Source: Rothia aerolata
GTDB taxonomy: Bacteria > Actinomycetota > Actinomycetes > Actinomycetales > Micrococcaceae
Direction: 5' to 3'
NCBI RefSeq assembly: GCF_014635585.1
Contig: NZ_BMDC01000003.1
Coordinates: 1-64,000 of the forward strand
DNA length: 64,000 bases
The notes under the pieces are model-generated. The model saw nothing but the letters and a program-made list of their open reading frames with translations, was not told the origin of the DNA and did not search any database. Shown here piece by piece: positions 15,999 through 23,763 of this stretch. Numbering within the stretch: the first letter of the stretch is position 1; the number at the start of each line of letters is the position of its first letter. The position numbers and the translations under genes are program-made.

Positions 15999-16080
15999 AG
16001 TCGCCGTTTAGATTACAGACGCCGTTTCAGCGACGTTTCGCCGGTTCGTGACCGGCGAAACGTCGCTGAAGCGGCGACTC
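15999..16080. repeat. long nested intergenic hairpin
   Basis: An outer pair, GAGTCGCCG (about 15999) and CGGCGACTC (ending 16080), encloses an inner stem of about 25 bases with one or two mismatches: GCCGTTTCAGCGACG... at 16021 and its complement ending near 16075, around the centre GGTTCGTGACC. No T-run follows, so it is not a normal terminator. Confidence 0.75.
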
Positions 16081-16119
16081 AATGAAACAGGGGCAACTGT
16101 ACGGGCTACTTTGACTGGC

Positions 16120-16174
16120 GAGCGGCCATTTTTATACCGTTTTTCTCCGATTTTCGGTATAAAAATGGCCTCTC
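16120..16174. repeat. hairpin family A (GGCCATTTTTATACCG), copy 1
   Basis: The arms GAGCGGCCATTTTTATACCG and CGGTATAAAAATGGCCTCTC (one mismatch) flank a 15-base loop. The same arms recur at 58181-58241 with a different loop, which marks a dispersed element rather than a single terminator. Confidence 0.85.
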
Positions 16175-16193
16175 GGGAAAGCACGGTAGGAAA

Positions 16194-16346
16194 GGTACAC
16201 GTTTCTTCTTGCCAGGCTGACGTTGGTACACCTGTATTCCCTGGGTACACATCTAGATGTGTACCCAGGGAATACAGGTGTACCTTTGGCCTCTTAACGG
16301 GAACTTGTGTGTACCTGAGGTCTATCTACAGGAATCTAGGTGTACG
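16194..16346. repeat. GTAC-box array, copy 1 (palindromic core with arms on both sides)
   Basis: Seven GTAC boxes stand at 16195, 16226, 16245, 16261, 16280, 16311 and 16342, giving spacings of 31, 19, 16, 19, 31 and 31 bases. The core 16225-16284 is a perfect 60-base palindrome with no loop. Left boxes read GGTACAC and right boxes GTGTACC, so orientation mirrors about the centre. In several units GGAA recurs about 20 bases after GTACC. The array lies in a long gene-free stretch upstream of the SGNH hydrolase gene. Confidence 0.9.
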
Positions 16347-16391
16347 GGGAGCTTGTTTCCGCGGATAATCCATGACTGGCCCATATCGCAG

Positions 16392-16442
16392 GTGCTGGAT
16401 TTTAGGCTTAAATCTTGCGATTTTAAGCCTAAAATCCAGCAC
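16392..16442. repeat. hairpin family B (GGATTTTAGGCTTAAATC), copy 1
   Basis: The arms GTGCTGGATTTTAGGCTTAA... and its complement, about 23 bases with a one-base bulge, enclose a short loop TTGC. Core arm sequences are identical to the hairpin at 18687-18733. It sits 38 bases before the SGNH hydrolase start. Confidence 0.85.
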
Positions 16443-16480
16443 TCGGCCATTAAAGAGAGCATCGGAGTATCTTAGAGAGC

Positions 16481-17230
16481 ATGGTCTCTCATATCGCCAC
16501 CCTGGGCTCATCTTTTGCCGCCGGGCCTTCAATTCAGCCGGTAGCCAGCGCCACTGCACTGCGCTCTGCCGCCAACTACTCAGCCCTGCTTGCCCGCCAA
16601 CTCGGCGCTCGCCACACGGACCTTTCGGTCTCCGGTGCCGTCATTGCAAATATAGAGGACACCCCGCAGCGCACCAGAGCGGGCTTTACCTTTGCCCCGC
16701 AGATTCAGGGCCTGCCTGCTGATGCTGACCTTGTGCTCATCTCCTGCGGCGGTAATGACCTGGGCTTTTCCCGGCCCATGATTAGCAGGGCCCTGGGCTA
16801 TGCCACTGCCTTTCGGGTGCCCGGGCCTGAGAAAATTGAGCGGGTTGGCACCGACCTTGCCCGCGCTGTGGAGGCAGCACGGCGGGTAGGTGGTGCCAGG
16901 GTGGTGCTGGTGGACTATCTGCCGGTGCTCGACGACGATCCCAGCCACTGGCTGCCCTGGTTCAGCGAGAGTGAGGGGGAGGCCCTGCTGGAAATTCAGG
17001 AGGGCGTGGTTGAGGTCAACGAGATAGCTGCTGAGCTCTCGGGTGCGGATTTGGTTCAGGCCTCTGCCCTGGGTGGCCACGAGCTCAACACCGACGACGC
17101 CTGGGTTTCGGGCCTGCTCGCCGGAGGTGACATGCCCGGTTCTTTCCACCCCAATGCCCGCGGCATGCAAGCGGTGGCGCGCTATATCCTGGACTCTCTG
17201 CCCTTGAAGCCTCCCTCGAACCACTATTAA
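16481..17230 (+). CDS. SGNH/GDSL-family hydrolase
   Basis: This 249-residue esterase-like protein has the four SGNH blocks. ATLGSSFAAGP holds the serine in the block I position (S11), SGAVIANI is block II, ISCGGNDLG is block III with N92, and SFHPNARGM supplies the catalytic histidine of block V. The block I GDS is changed to GSS. There is no signal peptide, so it is likely cytoplasmic. The substrate is unknown. The ribosome site before ATG 16481 is weak (AGAGAG). Confidence 0.8.
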   Translation: MVSHIATLGSSFAAGPSIQPVASATALRSAANYSALLARQLGARHTDLSVSGAVIANIEDTPQRTRAGFTFAPQIQGLPADADLVLISCGGNDLGFSRPMISRALGYATAFRVPGPEKIERVGTDLARAVEAARRVGGARVVLVDYLPVLDDDPSHWLPWFSESEGEALLEIQEGVVEVNEIAAELSGADLVQASALGGHELNTDDAWVSGLLAGGDMPGSFHPNARGMQAVARYILDSLPLKPPSNHY

Positions 17231-17270
17231 GTGACCGAGCCACCAGTAGGTTGCTGGTGGCTCGGTCACT
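17230..17270. terminator. bidirectional hairpin between convergent genes
   Basis: Seventeen-base perfect arms (AGTGACCGAGCCACCAG and complement) with loop TAGGTTG start at the stop codon of the SGNH gene and face the end of the permease gene. There is no T-run. Confidence 0.65.
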
Positions 17271-17288
17271 TACCGGTGGCTGGACGAA

Positions 17289-18626
17289 CTAGAACTCTTC
17301 CCTGTGCAGCTCGGTGGGCTTGGAACTCAGTCGGAAGGGTTCTAGCGGCTCGGGCGCTGAACCGGTGGCACGGGCGATAAAGGCCATGAGGTGGTAGACC
17401 ACCAGGGTGGCGGCGGTGCCCAGGGCGATGCCGGCAAACTGCAGGTCGCCAATATCCCAGGTGTAGTCGGCAATACCAACAATCAGGGCCACCGAGGCGG
17501 CGGTGAGATTGACCTGGTTAGAGAAGTCCACCCGGTTCTCCACCCAGATGCGCACGCCCAGCATGCCAATCATGCCGTAGAGAACGGTGGCGGCACCGCC
17601 CAGCACACCTGCGGGAACGGTGGCTACCGCAGCGCCAAAGACGGGGAAGATCGAGAGCAGCAGGGCAAAGATCGCGGCAACCCAGTAGGCAGCGGTGGAG
17701 TAGACCTTGGTCGCTGCCATCACGCCGATGTTCTCGGCATAGGTGGTGGTACCCGAACCGCCGCCAGCGCCTGCGATGGTGGTGGCAAGGCCGTCTGCCA
17801 TCAGGGCGCGGCCTGAGTAGCGATCCAGGTTGTCGCCGGTCATCAGAGCTACCGACTTCACGTGACCGATATTCTCGGCAACCAGCACCAGAATCACGGG
17901 AATAAAGAGGCCCGCCAGATTCCAGTGGAACTCGGGAGTCTGAAAGTGGGGTAGGCCGATGAGCCCCTCGCTCTGCCAGGTCTGGTCAATCACAGAGAAA
18001 TCAACTTCGCCGCGAACCACCGCGGTCAGATAGCCGATGATAACGCCCAACAGAATGGAGAGACGGCCCACCATGCCCCGAAAGAGCACCGAAATCAGAA
18101 TGATGGAGGAGAGGGTCACCAGGGCCGTGACCGGTGCCTTCATAAAGTTGTCTTTGGCACTGGGCGCTAGATTGAAGCCGATAAGCGCCACGATAGAGCC
18201 GGTCACCAGCGGCGGCATGAGCTTGGTCAGCCAGCAGGTGCCCGCGAACTGAACAATCAGGCCCACCAGAAACAGGGCCACACCGGCCATAACAATGCCA
18301 CCGAGGGCGCCGCCGGGGCCGTAGGAGTTGGACGCCGCCGCTAGGGGAGCGATGAAGGCGAAGGAGGAGCCGAGGTAGGAGGGCACGCGGCCTGCGGTGA
18401 AGAGCAGAAAGATGACGGTGCCCAGGCCCGAGAAGAAGAGGGTGGTTGCCGGTGGAAAGCCGGTAATCAGGGGCACCAGGAAGGTTGCGCCGAACATGGC
18501 AACCACGTGCTGGGCGCCAATGCCGATGGTGCGGCCCCAGCTGAGACGTTCCAAGGGGGCTACGACGGCGCCGGGGGCAACATTCTTGCCGTCGCCGTGC
18601 AGGCGCCAAGAAAAGGGAGAAGACAT
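17289..18626 (-). CDS. NCS2-family uracil/xanthine permease
   Basis: This 445-residue membrane protein has about 12-14 hydrophobic segments and imports a nucleobase with protons. The signature VLVAENIGHVKSVA, with E and the GH motif, matches UraA-like uracil transporters; xanthine or another base remains possible. Its N-terminus WGRTIGIGAQHVVAMFGATF is also typical. Hairpins flank the gene on both sides, suggesting it is transcribed alone. Confidence 0.87.
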   Translation of the reverse strand: MSSPFSWRLHGDGKNVAPGAVVAPLERLSWGRTIGIGAQHVVAMFGATFLVPLITGFPPATTLFFSGLGTVIFLLFTAGRVPSYLGSSFAFIAPLAAASNSYGPGGALGGIVMAGVALFLVGLIVQFAGTCWLTKLMPPLVTGSIVALIGFNLAPSAKDNFMKAPVTALVTLSSIILISVLFRGMVGRLSILLGVIIGYLTAVVRGEVDFSVIDQTWQSEGLIGLPHFQTPEFHWNLAGLFIPVILVLVAENIGHVKSVALMTGDNLDRYSGRALMADGLATTIAGAGGGSGTTTYAENIGVMAATKVYSTAAYWVAAIFALLLSIFPVFGAAVATVPAGVLGGAATVLYGMIGMLGVRIWVENRVDFSNQVNLTAASVALIVGIADYTWDIGDLQFAGIALGTAATLVVYHLMAFIARATGSAPEPLEPFRLSSKPTELHREEF

Positions 18627-18686
18627 AAGAGAGCCTTTGGGTCAGCGTGCGAATCGCTGATAATTCTACGCTGGCCAGGTGCGAAT

Positions 18687-18733
18687 GGTGGATTTTAGGC
18701 TTAAATCGCCAAGATTTAAGCCTAAAATCCACC
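18687..18733. repeat. hairpin family B (GGATTTTAGGCTTAAATC), copy 2
   Basis: Twenty-one-base perfect arms (GGTGGATTTTAGGCTTAAAT...) enclose the loop GCCAA. It lies between the Old Yellow Enzyme gene, whose stop is 10 bases away, and the permease gene, both on the minus strand. It may end transcription of the former, but the sequence match to 16392-16442 shows a shared element. Confidence 0.87.
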
Positions 18734-18743
18734 GCTCGCGCGC

Positions 18744-19817
18744 TTAGGCAAAGGGATAATCCGTGTAACCTTCAGCGCCGGGTACGTAGAAGGTTGCCTC
18801 GTTGGGAGTGTTGAGTTCCAGACCTTCGTTCCAGCGGCGTACCAGGTCGGGGTTGGCAATCATCTGGCGGCCAACAGCAACGGCGTCTGCCAGGTTCTGA
18901 TCAACAATCTTCTGAGCTTCGGGAAGTTCGGTGTAGTGGCCAAAGCCGCTGTTGAGAATGGTGAAGCCACCAAAGGTCGTGCGCAGGTGGGCCACCAGCT
19001 CGCCGTCAATATCTGCATGAAGAACTGAGAGATAAGCGAGGTCAAGGTCGGCGATACCTTCAAACAGGGCACCGTAGGTTGCCTTGACGTCGTCCATGTC
19101 GTTTTCGATAACACCCTGAACGTTGTGCTGGGGAGAGATACGCAAAGCGGTGCGTTCTGATCCAATAGCTTCTGCTACTGCACGTACGGTTTCAATTGTC
19201 ATGCGGGCGCGATTCTCGGGAGAACCACCGTATTCGTCGGTGCGCTTATTGGAGCTAGGCGACAGGAACTCGTGCAGAAGGTAGCCATTGGCGCTGTGTA
19301 CCTCAACGCCGTCAACTCCTGCCTCGAGTACAGCTCGGCGAGCGGCGTCGGCAAAGCCCTGCACAATGCCGGGCAGCTCGGAAGTTTCTAGTGCTCGCGG
19401 TGTGGGAACCTCTTCGCGACCGTTTGCGCCGTGCAATGAAGCATCGGGTGCAATAGCGCTGGGGGCCTGAGCTTGCTCGCCGTTGTTGATAGAGGGCAGG
19501 GTCATACGGCCACCGTGCATAATCTGCATAACGATGGTGCCGCCTGCCTGGTGCACCGCATCTGCAACTTTCTTCCAGCCTGCAACCTGCTCATCGGTAG
19601 TAATACCGGGCTGGCCCAGGAAGGCACGGTTGACATCGTCAAAGAAGGTGCCTTCGGTGACTACCAGGCCGGCGGATGCGCGCTGTGAGTAGTATTCACG
19701 ATGCAGTTCGGTGGGTACGCCGTCTGAGCCGGCGCGTGAGCGGGTGAGCGCGGCCATGGTGATGCGGTTCTTAAGTTTGATAGAACCTGCCTGCGCGGGT
19801 TCAAAGAGCTTGCTCAT
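18744..19817 (-). CDS. Old Yellow Enzyme-family NADH:flavin oxidoreductase / alkene reductase
   Basis: This 357-residue FMN enzyme reduces activated C=C bonds or nitro groups with NAD(P)H, as NemA does. MAALTRSRA near 22-30 (flavin binding), VEVHSANGYLLHEF, SPSSNKRTDEYGGS and ENRARMTIE are family hallmarks. The length is normal. Physiological substrates of such enzymes are usually unclear. The ATG 19817 start is followed by the typical LFEPAQAGSIKLKNR. Confidence 0.88.
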   Translation of the reverse strand: MSKLFEPAQAGSIKLKNRITMAALTRSRAGSDGVPTELHREYYSQRASAGLVVTEGTFFDDVNRAFLGQPGITTDEQVAGWKKVADAVHQAGGTIVMQIMHGGRMTLPSINNGEQAQAPSAIAPDASLHGANGREEVPTPRALETSELPGIVQGFADAARRAVLEAGVDGVEVHSANGYLLHEFLSPSSNKRTDEYGGSPENRARMTIETVRAVAEAIGSERTALRISPQHNVQGVIENDMDDVKATYGALFEGIADLDLAYLSVLHADIDGELVAHLRTTFGGFTILNSGFGHYTELPEAQKIVDQNLADAVAVGRQMIANPDLVRRWNEGLELNTPNEATFYVPGAEGYTDYPFA

Positions 19818-20140
19818 TTTGTTCTTTCGATTGGGAAAAGATAACAGAGGGCATAACTGGTGGACTAGAGGCGGGTATTCCTGGTGAGGCTTAAAAGTGT
19901 TGAGCGTCTAGTTTTTCTTGGCTGGCCGGTGGGCTGGCTATGTTAGTGGGAGCAGGCGTTGTTAATTTATTGTGGCGTGATGGGAATAAAACTATATGTC
20001 TCATCGTTTGTATTAGATAAATGGAGCTAAAATACTATGTTTTTAGCTTGGAAAAGCCTCTTGGGGCTTTCCCAAATATGCTCAGATGGCTTATCATTAA
20101 CTAAAGCTTGTACACACTGGACTAGAGGGTTTTGCACAAC
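19818..20140 (+). promoter_or_regulatory. promoter and structured leader region of the mrp operon
   Basis: This 323-base gene-free stretch between divergent genes is AT-rich. It ends in two hairpins: AGCTAAAA/TTTTAGCT (20025-20048) and TTGGAAAAGCC/GGGCTTTCCCAA (20048-20075). These lie 65-115 bases before mrpA and would be in its transcript leader. No known riboswitch consensus was recognised. A single TGTACAC at about 20110 may be chance. Confidence 0.4.
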
Positions 20141-23100
20141 GTGGGTCTTATACTTCTTGCCTTTCTTGCGATATGGCTCTGTACCCCCTGGCTTCATCGT
20201 TTGATGGGTCATAAGGTTTTCTACCTACTGGCGGCCTTTCCCGCTGCGGCACTGGTGTTTGTGCTGACCAAAACTTCCCAGATTCTCGGGGGTACCCCCT
20301 GGGTTGAGAGTGTGCAGTGGATTCCCGAGCTCAATCTTGAGCTAACCTTCCGCATGGATACCCTCGCCTGGGTCATGAGCCTTTTGGTGCTGGGCGTTGG
20401 CTCCCTGGTGCTCTTCTACTGCGCCAGCTACTTTGAGCATTCAACATCGGGAGTGGGCGGTTTTGCCGCGCACCTGTTTAGCTTTGCCGCCGCCATGTTT
20501 GGCCTGATTACCGCCGATGACTTCATCGTGATGTTCATCTTCTGGGAAATCACCACCATTCTTTCCTACCTGCTGATTGGCTACAGCAGAAACCGCCTGT
20601 CTGCCCGCCGTTCGGCGCTACAGGCTCTGACGGTGACCACCGCCGGTGGCCTTGCCATGTTCATTGGCCTGGTGATGCTGGGTCAGTCGGCGGGCACCTA
20701 CTCGCTGCACGAGCTGGTAGCGCGCGGGCCTGAGATTGTGGACGCCGCTGCGGCGGGTCAGGGGCCCATGAGCTGGGCTATGCTCTCTACGGCTCTGGTG
20801 CTGATTCTCTGCGGCGCACTCAGTAAGTCGGCCCTTTTCCCGGTGCACTTCTGGCTACCCGGAGCTATGGCAGCTCCCACCCCGGTCTCTGCCTACCTGC
20901 ACGCGGCTGCCATGGTTAAGGCGGGTATCTACCTGCTGATCCGTCTCTCACCCGGTTACGGTGAGGTTCCTATCTGGCACTCGATACTGGTTCTCTTTGG
21001 CGCTTTCACCATGCTCTTTGGTGGCTGGGTGGCCCTGAAGCAGACCGACCTCAAGCTCATTCTCGCCTACGGTACTATCTCGCAGCTGGGCTTCTTGGCG
21101 CTGATTATTGCCGCCGGAACCCCCGATGCCCTTTACGCTGCTATCGCCATGATGCTGGCGCACTCGCTTTTCAAGGCAGCTCTCTTTCTCACCGTGGGCA
21201 TTATCGATCACCAGGCTGGAACCCGTGATATTCACAAGCTCTCCGGCATCTATCGGCGCGCGCCCCGCCTCTTCGCTGTGGGAGCTATCTCGGCGGCGTC
21301 CATGGCTGGCCTGCCCCCGCTAGCAGGTTTCGTGGCGAAAGAGGCGGTGCTCGAGACCTCCCTGCACGAGCTGGGCACCGGAGATACTTTCGCCTTGCTC
21401 GATCTCATCAGCACGGGAGCGATTGTGCTGGGCTCGGTGCTGACCTTTGCCTACTCGGCCCGTTTCGTGTGGGGTGCCTTTGCCGTCAAGCCCGTCTCCT
21501 ACCTCGAAGACGCCTCGCAGCTGGAATTCTGCGACGGTGCTACCATCGCACAGGCCGACCGCAAGGGCATGAGCCCCGATACCCTCTTCCACCCGGTCAG
21601 CCCCAGCTTTATTGCGGCCCCGGCGGTTCTGACCCTGCTGACCATCGCCTACGGCCTCTACCCTGAGCCGGTACACAAGTGGGCGGCAAGCTACGTGAAG
21701 CCTTTTGGCGACTATGAGTTGCATCTGGCTCTCTGGCACGGGCTGACCCCCGCCCTCTTCACCAGCTTAGGTATTATCACCGCCGGTGTTCTGCTCTTCC
21801 TGGCGCGCCGTCCCGTAGAAGAAGCGCAGAAGAAGCTCCCCAGCTGGCCGGCGGCGTCCATCGTCTACCGCGACATTATTGACGCGCTTGACCGCCTGGC
21901 GGTCTGGGTCACTGCCCGCACCCAGCGCGGTTCGCTGGGCTTCTACCTCTCGGTTATTCTCACCACCGCGGTGGTAGTGCCCACCGTGGTGCTCTTTGTG
22001 AAAGAGACCCCGCCGCTTGCCAACATTCAGGTGAAGGTCAATCCCGCCGAATGGGCGATTGCAGTGGTGATGATTATTGCCTCGCTGGTGGTGCTCTGGG
22101 CTCGGAAGCGCTTTCTGGCGATTCTGATGGTCTCGGTGACCGGCTACGGCGTGGCCCTGCTCTTTGCCCTGCGGTCGGCACCGGATTTGGCGCTGACCCA
22201 GCTGCTGGTAGAAACCATTGTGATGGTTGCCTTTGTGCTTGCCATGCGTGTGCTTCCGCGCAACATCCGCACCGAGAAGATCAAGAAGAACAGCGAAAGA
22301 GCCGGCCGCACCCTGCGCGTGGTGATTTCCGTTGGCTTCGGTCTGCTGATGATGGCGCTGGCTATGTTCACCTTCTCGTCGAGGGAGCTCGACCCGATTT
22401 CGCTCGCCCTGCCCAAGATGGCCTATGAAGACGGCGACGGCATGAACATCGTGAACGTGATTCTGGTTGATATTCGTGGCTGGGATACCTTCGGTGAGAT
22501 TTCGGTGCTGGCGCTGGCGGCAACCGGTGTTGCCTCCCTGCTCTTTATCGAGGGCCGAGGCGACCGTGGTCGGGAGCGGAATCTCGATACCACCGCCATG
22601 AAGCGCATCGAGGCCTCTTTTGCCCGTCGCACCAACCTCTCCACCGAGCAGCGGGTAGCCGGCGCTTTCTCCAACGTGCGGCGCGATCCCTTTATTGTTG
22701 CAGGACGAACGCTTCCGCCCGAGCGCCGCTCGATTCTGCTGGAGGTGATGACCAGGCTGCTTTTCCACACCCTGATTATCATTTCCTTCTACATGCTGGT
22801 GGGCGGCCACAACCTCCCCGGCGGTGGCTTTGCCGGCGGCTTGCTGGTGGGCCTTGCGATGGCGGTGCGCTATCTGGCCGGCCGCGGCGAGGAGCTGCGA
22901 GCGGCTGCCCCCATGTCGGCTGGTACTTTCCTGGGCTTGGGCCTGGGTATCGCCGCCGCCTACGCCTTCTTCCCGATTCTTCTGGGAGACCCCGCCTTCA
23001 CCAGCTACACCCTGGAATGGGACATGCCGATTTTCGGCCACGTGAAGTTTGTGACCGCGGTAATTTTCGATATTGGAGTTTACCTGCTGGTGATTGGCCT

Positions 23101-23212
23101 GGTGCTGGATGTTCTGCGTTCCCTGGGTGAAAAGGTGGATCAAAAGCTCGATGAAAACCGAAAGGCTCGCAATCAGAAAAAGAAAGCTAGTAGTGCAGGG
23201 GGCCAGCGGTAA
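20141..23212 (+). CDS. mrpA: Mrp Na+/H+ antiporter subunit A, fused with B domain
   Basis: This large membrane subunit has about 1023 residues and some 20 transmembrane segments. It resembles NuoL in its N-terminal part, with HSLFKAALFLTVGIIDHQAG and LSKSALFPVHFWLPGAMAAP as proton-channel segments. The C-terminal part carries the MrpB domain, including GGHNLPGGGFAGGL near residue 890. With its partners it exports Na+ in exchange for H+ for pH and salt tolerance. GTG 20141 is preferred, as GAGGG stands 11 bases upstream; TTG 20132 would add three residues. The stop overlaps the next start (TAATG). Confidence 0.9.
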   Translation: MGLILLAFLAIWLCTPWLHRLMGHKVFYLLAAFPAAALVFVLTKTSQILGGTPWVESVQWIPELNLELTFRMDTLAWVMSLLVLGVGSLVLFYCASYFEHSTSGVGGFAAHLFSFAAAMFGLITADDFIVMFIFWEITTILSYLLIGYSRNRLSARRSALQALTVTTAGGLAMFIGLVMLGQSAGTYSLHELVARGPEIVDAAAAGQGPMSWAMLSTALVLILCGALSKSALFPVHFWLPGAMAAPTPVSAYLHAAAMVKAGIYLLIRLSPGYGEVPIWHSILVLFGAFTMLFGGWVALKQTDLKLILAYGTISQLGFLALIIAAGTPDALYAAIAMMLAHSLFKAALFLTVGIIDHQAGTRDIHKLSGIYRRAPRLFAVGAISAASMAGLPPLAGFVAKEAVLETSLHELGTGDTFALLDLISTGAIVLGSVLTFAYSARFVWGAFAVKPVSYLEDASQLEFCDGATIAQADRKGMSPDTLFHPVSPSFIAAPAVLTLLTIAYGLYPEPVHKWAASYVKPFGDYELHLALWHGLTPALFTSLGIITAGVLLFLARRPVEEAQKKLPSWPAASIVYRDIIDALDRLAVWVTARTQRGSLGFYLSVILTTAVVVPTVVLFVKETPPLANIQVKVNPAEWAIAVVMIIASLVVLWARKRFLAILMVSVTGYGVALLFALRSAPDLALTQLLVETIVMVAFVLAMRVLPRNIRTEKIKKNSERAGRTLRVVISVGFGLLMMALAMFTFSSRELDPISLALPKMAYEDGDGMNIVNVILVDIRGWDTFGEISVLALAATGVASLLFIEGRGDRGRERNLDTTAMKRIEASFARRTNLSTEQRVAGAFSNVRRDPFIVAGRTLPPERRSILLEVMTRLLFHTLIIISFYMLVGGHNLPGGGFAGGLLVGLAMAVRYLAGRGEELRAAAPMSAGTFLGLGLGIAAAYAFFPILLGDPAFTSYTLEWDMPIFGHVKFVTAVIFDIGVYLLVIGLVLDVLRSLGEKVDQKLDENRKARNQKKKASSAGGQR

Positions 23213-23763
23213 TGCCCATTGATCTCAGTCTGATTTTAGTCATGGGAGTCATGTACGGGGTGGGGGTCTACCTGATTCTCGACCGTACGATGACCCGCGT
23301 GCTGTTGGGGCTGATGCTCCTGACCAACGCCACCAATATTCTGATTTTCCACGCCAGCGGTGCCGCAGGGCTTTCCCCGCTCTACGACAAATCTATTGAT
23401 CCGGCGGCCTACTCTGACCCGCTGCCGCAGGCGCTGGTGCTTACCTCCGTGGTGATTTCCTTTGCGGTGACGGCGCTGTTGCTCGGTATTATCTACCGCT
23501 CCTGGCTACTCTCCCGTGGAGACGCCATTTTGGACGACTACGAGGACCAGCAGGTGGCCGCCAAGGGTGCCTATGATCCTGAGGAGGACGCCGTGGCGGA
23601 GTTCGACGAGTCAGAGTTCGACAGTAACGAAAGCACCCGCGAGAGAGAGTTCGCTGCCTTTTCCCAGCGCCGCCAGCAGGCGGAGAAAAAGCTTGAAGAA
23701 CGCAAGGAAAAGAAAGCCGAATCTACCCAAGACCGCCAGAACCAGGAAGGAGAGCGCGCATGA
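23212..23763 (+). CDS. mrpC: Mrp antiporter subunit C
   Basis: This 183-residue NuoK-like subunit has three transmembrane segments within the first 105 residues. GVYLILDRTMTRVLLGLMLL, NATNILIFHASG and DPLPQALVLTSVVISFAVTA match MrpC. The last 75 residues are a charged, soluble tail rich in E, K and R, longer than in firmicute MrpC. Start and stop overlap the neighbours, so translation is coupled. Confidence 0.9.
   Translation: MPIDLSLILVMGVMYGVGVYLILDRTMTRVLLGLMLLTNATNILIFHASGAAGLSPLYDKSIDPAAYSDPLPQALVLTSVVISFAVTALLLGIIYRSWLLSRGDAILDDYEDQQVAAKGAYDPEEDAVAEFDESEFDSNESTREREFAAFSQRRQQAEKKLEERKEKKAESTQDRQNQEGERA

Noticed and set aside
15797-16051. An 84-codon open frame in the palindrome region
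   Set aside because: It starts with TTG, lacks a ribosome site, and runs through the terminator and a hairpin; its sequence has no protein-like character.
16194-16346. CRISPR array, because of units repeating at about 31 bases
   Set aside because: The repeated part is only 5-9 bases per unit, orientation flips at the centre, and there are no cas genes or repeat-length identical units.
21767-23143. A 458-codon open frame on the minus strand within mrpA
   Set aside because: It is antisense to a clearly conserved gene and rich in His and Gln, as expected from the complement of Leu/Val/Ala codons.
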